Counted from the stretch's first letter, positions 24,790 to 33,886 are shown. The stretch: 64,000 nucleotides of DNA from Pseudomonas fluorescens (GCF_002022275.1 NZ_MSDF01000016.1:126301-190300), one strand, 5' to 3'. Notes: generated by a model from the sequence alone, not told the origin. Made by a program: numbers and translations.

Positions 24790-25788
24790 TCAGTCCGTTA
24801 GAACAGAGTCGTAGGCAAACAACGCCGGCGCACCGCCGGTGTGCAGGAAAATAATCGGCCCCTCTTCAAACCGCTGGCGCCCAATGCCGTCCAGCAAACC
24901 GGCCATGGCCTTGCCAGTGTAGACCGGGTCCAGCAGCAGCCCTTCCTGGCTCGCCAGCAGCTTGACTGCCGCCAGTGTGCCCGCATTCGGCTCGCCGTAG
25001 CGTGGGCCAAAATATTCGTCCCACAGGATCACCTTGAAGGCCTCGTGGATGTCCACACCCAGCAACTCGGCCGTGCGTTCGGCCAAACCCTGCACTTTCG
25101 GGCGCTGGGCTTCGTCGGTGCGCGACACGGTCACGCCAATCACCGGCAGGTTCGGCAGCACTTCACTCAAGGCCAGCGCCAGACCGCTGTGGGTGCCTGC
25201 GCTACCCGATGCCAATACAACGGCGGCGAACTCGATGCCGCTGTCTTCAATCTGCGCGGCCAGTTCCAGCCCGGCGCGCACATACCCCAGGGCGCCCAGC
25301 GCGTTCGAGCCGCCGATGGGCACCAGGTAGGGCTTTTTGCCGTTGCTGCGCAGGCGGTCGGCAATTGCATTGAGCTGATCGTCAACGTTGTCCAGGTTCT
25401 CGACCAATTCCACCTTGGCGTCGAACAGCTCCAGTAACAGGCGGTTGCCGTTGCCGAGGTAATTCGGGTCTTCAGTGCCGGTAGGGTTTTCCAGCAGTGC
25501 GACGCAGCCCAGGCCGAGCTTGGCGGCCAGCGCCGCCGTCTGGCGCACATGGTTGGACTGAATGGCACCGGCGGTTACCAGCGTATCGGCGCCCTGCGCG
25601 ATCGCATCGGCTGCAAGGTATTCGAGTTTGCGCAGCTTGTTGCCGCCCATGGCCAGTGGCGTGGTGTCGTCGCGCTTGACGTAGATGTCACGGCCCAGCC
25701 AGGCCGACAGCCGCTCGAGTTTTTCCAGGGCGGTGGCGCCGCCCAGCAGTTCCAGGCGGTTAAAACGGTCGAGCTGTCTTTTGATCAT
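24790..25788 (-). CDS. dcyD: D-cysteine desulfhydrase
   Basis: A 332-aa PLP enzyme of the ACC-deaminase/D-cysteine desulfhydrase family. It converts D-cysteine to pyruvate, sulfide and ammonia. [28 protein letters not shown] carries the PLP-binding lysine in GGNKLRK (about residue 52). [16 protein letters not shown] is the second conserved motif, and [12 protein letters not shown] binds the PLP phosphate. [12 protein letters not shown] is the C-terminal motif. Linkage to tcyJLN matches the E. coli fliY-dcyD-yecSC cluster: cystine-type import plus sulfur release from D-cysteine. It is divergent from epsC. Confidence 0.93.
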   Translation of the reverse strand: MIKRQLDRFNRLELLGGATALEKLERLSAWLGRDIYVKRDDTTPLAMGGNKLRKLEYLAADAIAQGADTLVTAGAIQSNHVRQTAALAAKLGLGCVALLENPTGTEDPNYLGNGNRLLLELFDAKVELVENLDNVDDQLNAIADRLRSNGKKPYLVPIGGSNALGALGYVRAGLELAAQIEDSGIEFAAVVLASGSAGTHSGLALALSEVLPNLPVIGVTVSRTDEAQRPKVQGLAERTAELLGVDIHEAFKVILWDEYFGPRYGEPNAGTLAAVKLLASQEGLLLDPVYTGKAMAGLLDGIGRQRFEEGPIIFLHTGGAPALFAYDSVLTD

Positions 25789-25954
25789 GACGACGCACAG
25801 TGGCTAAGGAATGGGGGGACTATAGGCAGGCACTTTTCATCGGGCAACCGGCAATCGCTTATGTCGGAAAGTTCTTGGTATCACACCATTGGTTCTTAAG
25901 GACGTTCAGGGTGCATACCGTAAAGTGACGGCCATTACGTCAGGAGTGAAAACC
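25789..25954. promoter_or_regulatory. Divergent dcyD-epsC intergenic region
   Basis: This 166-base region contains two near-repeats AAGTTCTTGGTA and TTGGTTCTTAAG (about 25871-25898) that could be regulator half-sites. For epsC the SD AGGAG lies about 8 bases before the GTG at 25955. No strong consensus promoter is visible. Confidence 0.3.
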
Positions 25955-26881
25955 GTGAGTGAGCGTTCCAGTCATTGGCAATTGCAGACCATCGTCAGCC
26001 AGCTGCGCAGCGCCCGGGACCAGTGGCGAACGCGCAATGGTCGCCTGAGCGGCGAGCATGGCGGCCGTGAGTTACCGTCCCGCGAAGCCGTGGCGCAGAT
26101 TCTTGAATCGCTGTGCGGTGCGCTGTTTCCGATGCGCCTGGGTCCGGTGGACCTGCGTGAAGAAAGTGAAGATTTTTACGTCGGGCACACCCTTGATGTT
26201 GCCTTGAATGCCTTGCTCGGCCAGGCTCGCCTGGAACTGCGCTACGCCGCACGCCAGGGCGGCAAGGGTGACAGTGAGGTCGATGCGCTGGCGATTCGGC
26301 TGATCCAGGATTTCGCCCTGGCCTTGCCGTCCCTGCGGAGTTTGCTCGACACCGACGTGCTGGCCGCTTACCACGGCGACCCGGCAGCACGCAGCGTCGA
26401 CGAAGTGCTGCTGTGCTACCCGGGGATTCTGGCGGTGATTCACCACCGCCTGGCCCATCACCTGTACCGCGCCGGTTTGCCGTTGCTGGCGCGGATCAGC
26501 GCGGAGATTGCCCACTCGGCCACCGGTATTGATATCCACCCGGGCGCGCAGATCGGTCCGAGCTTCTTTATCGACCACGGGACCGGTGTGGTGATTGGCG
26601 AGACTGCGATCATTGGCGAACGTGTGCGCATCTATCAGGCGGTGACGCTGGGCGCCAAACGCTTCCCGGCGGATGAGGATGGGCAGTTGCAGAAAGGCCA
26701 TCCGCGCCACCCGATTGTCGAAAACGATGTGGTGATCTACGCCGGGGCGACGATCCTCGGGCGCATTACTATCGGCCAGGGTTCGACCATCGGCGGCAAC
26801 GTGTGGCTGACCCGTAGCGTGCCGGCGGGGGCGAATATTACCCAGGCGAATTTGCAGCATGAGGATGGTGCGCAAAAATAA
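25955..26881 (+). CDS. epsC: Serine O-acetyltransferase EpsC
   Basis: A 308-aa enzyme that acetylates serine with acetyl-CoA to give O-acetylserine, the carbon skeleton for cysteine. The GTG start (VSERSSHWQLQ) is chosen for its SD (AGGAGT); upstream codons lack one. The N-terminal half is helical. The C-terminal left-handed beta-helix starts at ATGIDIHPGAQIGPSFFIDHGTGVVIGETAIIG, with catalytic His residues in IDHGTGVV and VTLGAKRFP, and ends in hexapeptide repeats (ATILGRITIGQGSTIGGNVWL). EpsC forms are longer than E. coli CysE. Neighbouring dcyD/tcyJLN supply sulfur that would be joined to O-acetylserine. Confidence 0.93.
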   Translation: MSERSSHWQLQTIVSQLRSARDQWRTRNGRLSGEHGGRELPSREAVAQILESLCGALFPMRLGPVDLREESEDFYVGHTLDVALNALLGQARLELRYAARQGGKGDSEVDALAIRLIQDFALALPSLRSLLDTDVLAAYHGDPAARSVDEVLLCYPGILAVIHHRLAHHLYRAGLPLLARISAEIAHSATGIDIHPGAQIGPSFFIDHGTGVVIGETAIIGERVRIYQAVTLGAKRFPADEDGQLQKGHPRHPIVENDVVIYAGATILGRITIGQGSTIGGNVWLTRSVPAGANITQANLQHEDGAQK

Positions 26882-26897
26882 GCCACGCCCCTGTCCA

Positions 26898-26986
26898 TGT
26901 GGCAGCTGGCTTGCCTGCGATGGCGGTATATCAGCCAACGGCTGTGTTGCTGACCCACCGCTATCGCAGGCAAGCCAGCTCCCACA
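26898..26986. repeat. REPIN
   Basis: An 89-bp element. Its head has one change (TGTGGCAGCTGG rather than TGTGGGAGCTGG), so the outermost stem carries a mismatch. Confidence 0.93.
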
Positions 26987-27131
26987 TTTTGAAAGCATTT
27001 CAAATTTGAGCCGTTTTTCGCCCAGCAATCGCTGAACGATTTGCCATCCCCGCCCGTCATACCTTTCCTTGAGCTAGTGTAGGAATTGTCTACCACTCAG
27101 CCCTGCGATTAGTCCAAAACCGCCTATCCAT

Positions 27132-27161
27132 GTTTAACTTGAATGCTCGTTCAAGTTAAAC
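27132..27161. promoter_or_regulatory. Perfect 12-bp-arm palindrome, TetR/BetI-type operator candidate
   Basis: GTTTAACTTGAA and TTCAAGTTAAAC are exact inverted repeats around the hexamer TGCTCG. The core TTGAAnGnnCnTTCAA resembles operators of TetR-family repressors, including BetI, the choline-sensing repressor. It lies 93 bases before the betT start codon. No regulator gene is adjacent. Confidence 0.65.
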
Positions 27162-27253
27162 CCGGTGGTTCGCTGCCCGCTCACAACAGGAGGCTTACCT
27201 TTGCTGAGTCCGTTATTTACAGCCACATCCCACACCCCAGGGGTGCATCGTTC

Positions 27254-29254
27254 ATGAGTGCATCGTCCACCCCCGCCAGCGGCCAAGTGCGCATGAATGC
27301 GCCGGTGTTCTACTTCGCCGCCACCTTCATCCTGCTGTTTGGCATCACGGTTATCGCTATCCCGGAGCAGGCCGGTGCCTGGCTTTTGGCCGCGCAAAAC
27401 TGGGCGGCCAACACGGTCGGCTGGTACTACATGCTGGCGATGACCCTGTATCTGGTCTTCGTGGTGGTCACCGCGCTATCGGGCTACGGCAAGATAAAAC
27501 TCGGTGCCGACCACGACGAGCCCGAATTCAGTTACCTGTCCTGGGCTGGCATGCTGTTCGCCGCCGGGATCAGCATCACGCTGTTTTTCTTCTGCGTCTC
27601 CGAGCCGCTGACGCACTTGGTGCAACCGCCGCAAGGCGCGCCGATGAACGCCGATGCCGCGCGCCAGGCCATGCAGATCCTGTTTCTGCACTGGGGCCTG
27701 CACGGCTGGGGCGTGTTTGCGTTTGTGGGCATGGCGCTGGCGTACTTCGCCTACCGGCATAACTTGCCGCTGGCGTTGCGTTCGGCGCTGTACCCGCTGA
27801 TTGGCAAACGCATCAACGGCCCCATCGGTTACGCGGTGGATGGCTTCGGCATCATCGCTACGGTGTTCGGCCTTGGCGCCGACATGGGCTTTGGCGTGCT
27901 GCACCTCAACTCCGGGTTGGACTACCTGTTCGGCGTGGCCCACACCCAGTGGATCCAGGTCGGCCTGATCACCTTGATGATGGGCGCCGCGATTCTGGTC
28001 GCCGTGGCAGGGGTCGACAAAGGCGTGCGCGTCATGTCTGACATCAACATGCTGCTGGCCTGTGCGCTGCTGCTGTTCGTGTTGTTTGCAGGTCCCACCC
28101 AGCATTTGCTCAACACCCTGATCCAGAACATCGGCGACTACCTCGGTGCGTTGCCGACCAAGAGTTTCGATGTGTACGCCTACGACAAACCCAGCGACTG
28201 GCTGGGCGGCTGGACGGTGTTCTACTGGGCTTGGTGGATTGCATGGTCGCCATTTGTGGGCCTGTTTATCGCGCGTATTTCCCGTGGCCGGACCATCCGC
28301 GAATTCGTGTTCGGCGTGCTGCTGATACCGCTGGGCTTCACCCTGGCGTGGATGTCGATCTTCGGCAACAGCGCCATCGACCAGGTGCTCAACCATGGTT
28401 TGACGGCGCTCGGCCAGTCGGCCATCTACGACCCGTCGATGAGCCTGTACCTGCTGCTGGAAACCTACCCGTGGAGCAAAACCGTGATCGCGGTCACGGT
28501 GTTTATCAGTTTCGTGTTCTTCGTCACCTCGGCCGACTCCGGCACCGTCGTGCTCTCGACCTTGTCGTCCAAAGGCGGCAACGCCGACGAAGACGGCCCG
28601 AAATGGCTGCGCGTGTTCTGGGGCGCGATGACCGCGCTGGTCACCAGTGCGTTGCTGTTTGCCGGCAGTATCGATTCGCTGAAATCAGCGGTGGTGCTGA
28701 CCTCGCTACCGTTCTCGATGATCCTGCTGTTGATGATGTGGGGCCTGCACAAAGCCTTTCACCTTGAGTCGCAAAAACAGATCGCCCAATTGCATTCGCT
28801 GGCGCCGATTTCGGCGGCGCGCAAAGGCCGGGGTGGCTGGCGACAGCGTTTGAGCCAGGCGGTGCATTTCCCGTCGCGCGATGAGGTGTACCGCTTCCTC
28901 GAATCCACGGTGCGCCCGGCGATCGAAGAAGTGACCGCCGTGTTTGTCGAGAAGGGCCTCAACGTGGTTACCCAGCCCGACCCGGCCAACGACAGCGTCA
29001 GCCTGGAAATTGGCCATGGCGAGGAGCATCCGTTCGTCTACCAAGTGCAGATGCGCGGCTACTTCACGCCGTCCTTCGCGCGTGGCGGCATGGGCTCCAA
29101 GGAGCTCAATAACCGGCGCTATTACCGCGCTGAAGTGCACTTGAGCGAGGGCAGTCAGGACTACGATCTGGTCGGCTACACCAAAGAGCAAATCATCAAC
29201 GATATCCTCGACCAGTACGAGCGGCACCTGCAGTTCCTGCATCTGGTGCGCTAA
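27254..29254 (+). CDS. betT: BCCT-family choline transporter BetT
   Basis: A 666-aa sodium- or proton-coupled transporter for quaternary ammonium compounds. The start MSASSTPASG (27254) is preferred; the frame stays open upstream through the operator palindrome. It has twelve membrane segments in the first 500 residues. Family signatures: LHWGLHGWGVFAFVGMALAY and WTVFYWAWWIAWSPFVGLFIARISRGRTIREFVFGVL. A cytoplasmic C-terminal domain of about 150 residues (from VHFPSRDEVYRFLESTV) is as in E. coli BetT, where it senses osmolarity. It supplies choline for glycine betaine synthesis or as a carbon source. Alternative substrates are carnitine or betaine. Confidence 0.9.
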   Translation: MSASSTPASGQVRMNAPVFYFAATFILLFGITVIAIPEQAGAWLLAAQNWAANTVGWYYMLAMTLYLVFVVVTALSGYGKIKLGADHDEPEFSYLSWAGMLFAAGISITLFFFCVSEPLTHLVQPPQGAPMNADAARQAMQILFLHWGLHGWGVFAFVGMALAYFAYRHNLPLALRSALYPLIGKRINGPIGYAVDGFGIIATVFGLGADMGFGVLHLNSGLDYLFGVAHTQWIQVGLITLMMGAAILVAVAGVDKGVRVMSDINMLLACALLLFVLFAGPTQHLLNTLIQNIGDYLGALPTKSFDVYAYDKPSDWLGGWTVFYWAWWIAWSPFVGLFIARISRGRTIREFVFGVLLIPLGFTLAWMSIFGNSAIDQVLNHGLTALGQSAIYDPSMSLYLLLETYPWSKTVIAVTVFISFVFFVTSADSGTVVLSTLSSKGGNADEDGPKWLRVFWGAMTALVTSALLFAGSIDSLKSAVVLTSLPFSMILLLMMWGLHKAFHLESQKQIAQLHSLAPISAARKGRGGWRQRLSQAVHFPSRDEVYRFLESTVRPAIEEVTAVFVEKGLNVVTQPDPANDSVSLEIGHGEEHPFVYQVQMRGYFTPSFARGGMGSKELNNRRYYRAEVHLSEGSQDYDLVGYTKEQIINDILDQYERHLQFLHLVR

Positions 29255-29257
29255 GGC

Positions 29258-29506
29258 TCAGGCCCTGAGGTACAGGGCCAGTGCCACCAACGGCGCGCCG
29301 AACACCGCACTGCCGATCACCAGCTCCGACACCAGGGGCTGGCCGGCAGTGACCACGCCGACGGCGCCGTTGATGACTGCCGCCGCGAGCCAGATCCCGA
29401 CAAAGCTGTAGGCCAAGACATTGCGGCCGACGCCGAGTTTTTGCCCGATGAACAGCATCAGGGCGAGCAGAATCAAACCGCAGATAATGACGATGACGGT
29501 GTGCAT
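29258..29506 (-). CDS. Small three-segment membrane protein, 82 aa
   Basis: The ATG at 29506 has SD AGGAGAA. Three hydrophobic segments cover most of the protein: VIVIICGLILLALMLFIG, VLAYSFVGIWLAAAVINGAVGVV and LVIGSAVFGAPLVALALYL. The loop QKLGVGRN is the only polar part near the N-terminus. It is an inner-membrane protein of unknown function, conserved-looking but not assigned by me. It lies downstream of an SDR gene on the same strand; a REPIN fills the spacer right up to its SD. It is convergent with betT, with the stop codons 3 bases apart. Confidence 0.8.
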   Translation of the reverse strand: MHTVIVIICGLILLALMLFIGQKLGVGRNVLAYSFVGIWLAAAVINGAVGVVTAGQPLVSELVIGSAVFGAPLVALALYLRA

Positions 29507-29519
29507 TGCGACGTTCTCC

Positions 29520-29608
29520 TGTGGGAGCGGGCTTGCCCGCGATACTGGTCTGTCAGTCAGAGGTTTGCTGGCTGACCCGCCGCCATCGCGGGCAAGCCCG
29601 CTCCCACA
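29520..29608. repeat. REPIN between SDR stop and the SD of the small membrane protein gene
   Basis: An 89-bp element of the GAGCGGGCTTGCCCGCGAT type. It begins at the base next to the SD of the downstream gene and ends 8 bases from the SDR stop, occupying almost the whole spacer. Confidence 0.95.
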
Positions 29609-29616
29609 AAGGGACC

Positions 29617-30525
29617 TCATTCGGATTTGAAAGTGATAGTCGGCGTGAGCAAGTCCTGCAAACCGACCTTCCAAAACAACTCCGCCCGCACCCGATCCGC
29701 CACGCCGTTGACCACTTCACAACCATCCTCGGACGGGTCGATATGCCGACGAAACGGGCGTGTGCCCAACGGTAAACCGACAATCTCGACAATCGCCTTG
29801 GCCACCTCGCCCACATCCGCATCCGCAGGTTCCAGCGCTGCCAGACCTTTGAGCGCAGCCTCCGCAACACCCGCGTAAGGGCCATCGTTGTATTGATCAA
29901 CACGCGCCTGATCCGCCGGTTTACCCGAGTGCGCAAAATGATTGGTGCCCTTGGTAAACGCCCCCGGCACGATGATCGAGGTTTCGATGCCCCAGCGCGT
30001 CAGCTCGCTGGCGTAGGACACGGCCAGGGAATCCAATGCCGCCTTCGCTGCTAAGTACGGCGCCAGAAACGGTGGGGTGCCGCCCCGAGCACTGCTGGAA
30101 GACACCCACACCACCAGGCCTTTGCCCTGCTTGCGCAAGTACGGCAGCGCCGCGCGGTTGACCCGCTGGGTGCTCAGCACGTTGATGTCATACAGCTGTG
30201 CAAATTGCTCCGGCGTGAAGGCTTCGGCGGGGCCGAACGACATATGCCCGGCGTTGTGGATAATCACATCCAGACGCCCGCAGTCGGCGACGATTTTGGC
30301 GACACCAGCTTCCACCGAATCGCTGGACGCCACGTCCAGTTCGACGCTGCGCAAATCCACACTGTGCTCGTCGGCATAGCGCTGTACTTCGGCCACCTGT
30401 GGCGCGTTGCGCCCCAGGGTTTCGCGCATGCTCGCATAGACGGTGTGGCCGGCGTCGGCCAGCGCGCGGGCGGTGAGGGCGCCAAAACCACTGGAGGCGC
30501 CGGTAATCAGGATGATCGATTTCAT
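29617..30525 (-). CDS. SDR-family oxidoreductase (classical type)
   Basis: A 302-aa short-chain dehydrogenase/reductase. The start MKSIILITGASSGFG (30525) has SD GAGGAGA about 7 bases upstream. The cofactor motif TGASSGFG is at residues 8-15, the NAG motif in IIHNAGH, and the active site in SSSSAR...PYLAAKAAL, with Tyr and Lys four apart as expected. The extended C-terminus (about 50 residues after the usual end) narrows the substrate pocket. Substrate unknown. It follows a second SDR gene on the same strand with about 20 bases between, so the two are probably cotranscribed under the divergent LysR regulator. Confidence 0.88.
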   Translation of the reverse strand: MKSIILITGASSGFGALTARALADAGHTVYASMRETLGRNAPQVAEVQRYADEHSVDLRSVELDVASSDSVEAGVAKIVADCGRLDVIIHNAGHMSFGPAEAFTPEQFAQLYDINVLSTQRVNRAALPYLRKQGKGLVVWVSSSSARGGTPPFLAPYLAAKAALDSLAVSYASELTRWGIETSIIVPGAFTKGTNHFAHSGKPADQARVDQYNDGPYAGVAEAALKGLAALEPADADVGEVAKAIVEIVGLPLGTRPFRRHIDPSEDGCEVVNGVADRVRAELFWKVGLQDLLTPTITFKSE

Positions 30526-30545
30526 GCTGTTCTCCTCAGGTGAAT

Positions 30546-31277
30546 TCAAACCAGCCCGCCATTGGCACGCAGGATTTGCCCATTCACCCAGGCACCGGCC
30601 GGGCTCACCAGAAACGACACCACGCGGGCAATATCTTCCGGCTGGCCGAGGCGTTCCAGCGGTGCCATCTTGGCCAGGCCCTGGATCTGCTCTTCGCTTT
30701 TGCCGTGCAGGAACAACTCGGTGGCCACCGGGCCGGGTGCGACGGCATTCACGGTAATACCGCGACCACGCATTTCCTTGGCGAACACCTGGGTCAGGGA
30801 TTCCACCGCCGCCTTGCTGGCGATGTACACCGCGTAACCGGGGAAGTTAAGGCCAACGGTGCTGCTGGAAAAATTGACGATGCGCCCGCCGTCATTCAGG
30901 CGCGTGGCGGCTTCGCGCAAGGCGTTGAAGGTGCCACGGGTGTGGATGTCGAAATTCTGGTTGTAGAGCTCGTCGCTGTGCTGGGCCAGGGGCAGCGCCT
31001 TGAGGATACCGGCGTTGTTGATCAGCACATCGACCTTGCCCAGCTGCGCTTCGGTTTCGTCGAACAGGCGCTTGATGTCGGCGGGTTTGGATACGTCGCC
31101 TTGAATCGCTATGGCTTTGTGCCCTGCCTGGCGCAGTTCCACTACCAGCTTCGAGGCTTCGGTGGCGCTGCTGGCGTAGTTGATGGCCACGGCGTAACCG
31201 TCGGCGGCCAATTGTTTGGCGACAACGGCGCCGATACCACGGGAAGCGCCGGTGATGATTGCTACTTGAGTCGTCAT
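30546..31277 (-). CDS. SDR-family oxidoreductase (FabG-like)
   Basis: A 243-aa classical SDR. The cofactor motif TGASRGIG lies at residues 9-16, NNAG in DVLINNAGIL, active site NFSSSTVG...YAVYIASKAAV. The C-terminus ends AGAWVNGQILRANGGLV, the usual FabG-type ending. The start MTTQVAIITG (31277) is 120 bases from the divergent LysR gene, a typical pairing in which the LysR protein controls the oxidoreductase. Substrate not deducible; FabG-like enzymes reduce 3-oxo groups with NAD(P)H. Confidence 0.88.
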   Translation of the reverse strand: MTTQVAIITGASRGIGAVVAKQLAADGYAVAINYASSATEASKLVVELRQAGHKAIAIQGDVSKPADIKRLFDETEAQLGKVDVLINNAGILKALPLAQHSDELYNQNFDIHTRGTFNALREAATRLNDGGRIVNFSSSTVGLNFPGYAVYIASKAAVESLTQVFAKEMRGRGITVNAVAPGPVATELFLHGKSEEQIQGLAKMAPLERLGQPEDIARVVSFLVSPAGAWVNGQILRANGGLV

Positions 31278-31397
31278 GGTGTGAATGCCTTGAAGTGGGT
31301 GTGAGCGCAGAGTCACATGTTTACCCTGGGCGATAAATGCGCCAGAGTTGCCTTGACTGTTCAAAAATCGCCAACAATAAACACGAAGGAGTGCCGC
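31278..31397. promoter_or_regulatory. Divergent SDR-lysR control region
   Basis: A 120-base region that should hold the promoters of both the SDR operon and the LysR gene, with LysR boxes (T-N11-A type) expected. TTTACCCTGGGCGATAAATG around 31320 is a candidate. For the LysR gene AAGGAG lies about 8 bases before the GTG. Confidence 0.35.
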
Positions 31398-32288
31398 GTG
31401 GATCAAGTCAAAGCGATGAAAGTGTTTGTGCGCATTTACGAGCGCTCAAGCTTCACGCTGGCGGCTGAGGATTTGAACCTGCCACGTGCCACCCTGACCC
31501 ACACGCTGAATCAATTCGAAGCCTGGCTGGGCACGCGCTTGCTGGAGCGCAGCACCCGGCGCGTGCGCCCGACCCTCGACGGCGAGGCGTATTACCAGCG
31601 TTGCGTGCAATTGCTGGCCGAACTGGAAGAGGCCGAGCTGGCCTTCCGTAGCGTCGCGCCCAAGGGCCGTTTGCGCGTGGATTTGCATGGCACCCTGGCC
31701 AAGTATTTTGTGATTCCGGCGCTGCCGCAATTCATGGCGCGTTACCCCGAGATCGAACTGTCGATCAGCGAGGCCGACCGCTTTGTCGACCTGATCGCCG
31801 AAGGCGTGGATTGCGTGTTGCGCGCGGGCACCTTGGGCGACTCGGCGCTGATCGGCAGGCGCGTGGCGACCCTGCGCCAAGTGACCTGCGCCAGCCCCGC
31901 CTACCTGCGTAAATACGGTGAACCAAAAAGCCTGGCGGACCTGAGTGAACACCGCGCGGTGAACTACGTTTCACGCACCACGGCCAAGCTGTTTCCGTTC
32001 GAATTCATGGTCAATGGCGAGCTTGAAGAGGTGGCGATCGAGAGCGCACTTTCGGTGTTCGGCGCGGAAATTTATTCCGCCAGCGCGGTGGCCGGACTGG
32101 GCATTATCCAGTGCCCGCATTACCGCATGGCCGAGTTGATCGAGCAGGGTGTGATGCGTGAAATCCTCAGCGAAACACCGCCGCCGCTGATGCCGGTTTC
32201 GGTGTTGTATCCGCATAACCGACACATGTCGCCGAGGGTGCGCGTGTTCGTCGACTGGCTCGCCGAAATCTTCGAAAATGCCCGCTAA
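31398..32288 (+). CDS. LysR-family transcriptional regulator
   Basis: A 296-aa regulator. The GTG start at 31398 (VDQVKAMKVFVRIY) is supported by AAGGAG; the upstream ATG at 31317 lacks an SD. The N-terminal winged HTH spans residues 1-60 (SFTLAAEDLNLPRATLTHTLNQFEAWLGTRLLERSTR). The effector-binding domain starts around 90 (GRLRVDLHGTLAKYFVIPALPQFMARYPEIELSI). This is the CrgA-like subgroup that often regulates adjacent dehydrogenases. Divergent placement makes the two SDR genes its likely targets; the effector is unknown. Confidence 0.9.
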   Translation: MDQVKAMKVFVRIYERSSFTLAAEDLNLPRATLTHTLNQFEAWLGTRLLERSTRRVRPTLDGEAYYQRCVQLLAELEEAELAFRSVAPKGRLRVDLHGTLAKYFVIPALPQFMARYPEIELSISEADRFVDLIAEGVDCVLRAGTLGDSALIGRRVATLRQVTCASPAYLRKYGEPKSLADLSEHRAVNYVSRTTAKLFPFEFMVNGELEEVAIESALSVFGAEIYSASAVAGLGIIQCPHYRMAELIEQGVMREILSETPPPLMPVSVLYPHNRHMSPRVRVFVDWLAEIFENAR

Positions 32289-32428
32289 CCCGCGTCCTTA
32301 AAGGGTTGCATAAATTTAATTTCATTCGTGAACTAACCGTTTTGACTCCGAACTGTCATCTGGCCACTGCGTAATTGTGTGAAGCGTTTGACGCTTTCAT
32401 TTCAGAACAGTGACGGAGATTGGTAACA
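32289..32428 (+). promoter_or_regulatory. Upstream region of the porin gene
   Basis: This 140-base AT-rich start (TAAATTTAATTTCATT) contains TTTTGACTCCGAACTGTCATC and TAATTGTGTG. No pair has ideal spacing. GGAGATTGG lies about 10 bases before the ATG at 32429. Confidence 0.25.
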
Positions 32429-33778
32429 ATGAAGACGTTAATAAGCCCTATGGTGGGTGCCGCCATGGCGAGCTTTATGCTGTCCGCCCACGCCGATTTT
32501 ATTGACGACAGCCACGCCGATGTGACCCTGCTCAACCGCTACCTCAACCAGCAGGGGCGTGACGTGGTGAACAGCACCGCCAAGGCCCACAGCGTGCGTG
32601 ATTGGGGCCAGGGTTTCGAGTTCAATTTCAAGTCCGGTTACACCGAAGGGCCAGTGGGTTTTGGTCTGGATCTGCAGGCGTTTTATGGCCTGAAACTCGA
32701 CTCCGGCGGCGACCTCAATGACAAGGATCATCAGGGCCGCTACCCCGGCAGCATGTTCCCGCTGGACAACGGCAAATCCGCCGACCAGTTCGGCGTGCTG
32801 AGCCCGACGTTCAAGATGCATTTCGCTCAGGATGAACTGCGCGTCGGTACGCTGTTTGGCAACAACCCGGTCCTCGCCAACACTGACGGTCGCCTGTACC
32901 AACAGACCAATACCGGCGTGCAGTTGGTGTCCAAAGACCTGACTGATTTCACCTTCACCGGCGGCGATATCTTCAAGACCAAGATCCGCAACGAAACCGG
33001 TGACCAGGGCATGATCACGGCCGGGGGCACCAAAGAGAGCGACCGCTTCCTGTTTGGCGGCGCGGATTACACCGGCATTCAGAACACCACCGTCAGCCTG
33101 TGGTATTCCAACCTTGAAGATTACTACCAACAGTTCTTCCTCGGCGCCAAGCGGCATGACGCCTTGTCGGTGGGTGCAATCGACACTGATATCCGCGTAT
33201 TCCGCAGCCTGGGTGTGGGCGAAAACGCCGATGGCGACAAGGACTTTGCCGGTGCCGGCCTCTACGGTGACGGCACCTCCAAAGGCCGCATCAACCAAAC
33301 CACCGCCAGCTTGCTTGAAAGCTACAGCCTGGACGGCCACACCGTTGGTCTGGGCATTCAGAAAAACAGCGGCGACAGCGACTTTCCGTATCTCGATTCC
33401 GGCCTGAACAGCGGCGACAACCGCCAGGGGCCGGGCTCGGGCGCCGACACCCCGGCGCTGACCAACATGCAGTTGAATAAATTTCAACACGCCGGTGAGC
33501 GCACTTGGCTTGCGCAGTACAAGTATGACTTCGGTAAGCTGGGCCTCACGGGCCTGTCGTTCTCGGCGGCCTACGCTCACGGTGATGACATCCGCACCGT
33601 GCAAGGCACCACCAGCGAGTGGGAACGCAACATTGCCGTGGCTTATCAGGTACCGACCGGCACCCTCAAAGGCCTGGGCGTGACCTGGAAAAATGCCCAC
33701 GCGAGCCCCGACATTACCGGTGCCACCGTACAGGATGAAAACCGCTTCTATGTGAGTTATGTCGTTCCACTCTGGTAG
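32429..33778 (+). CDS. OprD-family outer-membrane porin
   Basis: 449 aa. The start MKTLISPMVGAAMASFMLSAHA gives a 22-residue signal peptide. The mature protein starts DFIDDSHADVTLLNRYLNQQG, a standard OprD opening, continues with WGQGFEFNFKSGYTEGPVGFGLDLQAFYGLKLDS, and ends on an aromatic-terminated strand (FYVSYVVPLW), as outer-membrane barrels do. OprD porins have 18 strands and pass basic amino acids, aromatic acids or small organic acids. Substrate unknown. The gene lies beside a LysR gene and oxidoreductases, so uptake of the compound they convert is plausible. A hairpin terminator follows. Confidence 0.92.
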   Translation: MKTLISPMVGAAMASFMLSAHADFIDDSHADVTLLNRYLNQQGRDVVNSTAKAHSVRDWGQGFEFNFKSGYTEGPVGFGLDLQAFYGLKLDSGGDLNDKDHQGRYPGSMFPLDNGKSADQFGVLSPTFKMHFAQDELRVGTLFGNNPVLANTDGRLYQQTNTGVQLVSKDLTDFTFTGGDIFKTKIRNETGDQGMITAGGTKESDRFLFGGADYTGIQNTTVSLWYSNLEDYYQQFFLGAKRHDALSVGAIDTDIRVFRSLGVGENADGDKDFAGAGLYGDGTSKGRINQTTASLLESYSLDGHTVGLGIQKNSGDSDFPYLDSGLNSGDNRQGPGSGADTPALTNMQLNKFQHAGERTWLAQYKYDFGKLGLTGLSFSAAYAHGDDIRTVQGTTSEWERNIAVAYQVPTGTLKGLGVTWKNAHASPDITGATVQDENRFYVSYVVPLW

Positions 33779-33827
33779 GCAATTGCTGTAGAACGGAACG
33801 GCAGACTTAAGCGATTCAGCTGGTTAA

Positions 33828-33864
33828 AAGGCTTGGGAATAAGCTTATTCCCGAGCCTTGTTTG
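33828..33864 (+). terminator. Probable terminator between porin and aldo/keto reductase genes
   Basis: AAGGCTTGGGAATAAG (33828-33843) pairs with CTTATTCCCGAGCCTT (33844-33859) with one G-T pair, giving a 16-bp near-perfect stem, followed by TTGTTTG. Confidence 0.65.
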
Positions 33865-33886
33865 CCTACGTCCAAGAGAGGATTCG

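Larger units (their letters stand above)
26882..27253 (+). other. Intergenic region before betT: REPIN and operator
   Basis: It holds a REPIN (26898-26986), about 140 bases with no clear feature, then a 30-bp palindrome (27132-27161) and the betT leader. GGGGT/AGGGG about 10 bases before the ATG at 27254 is the likely SD. Confidence 0.5.

Noticed and set aside
27143..27253. Longer BetT with 37 extra N-terminal residues
   Set aside because: It would start within the operator palindrome, without SD; the extra residues do not look like a transporter N-terminus.
33779..33886. Riboswitch between porin and aldo/keto reductase
   Set aside because: A single long stem followed by T-rich sequence explains the region as a terminator.
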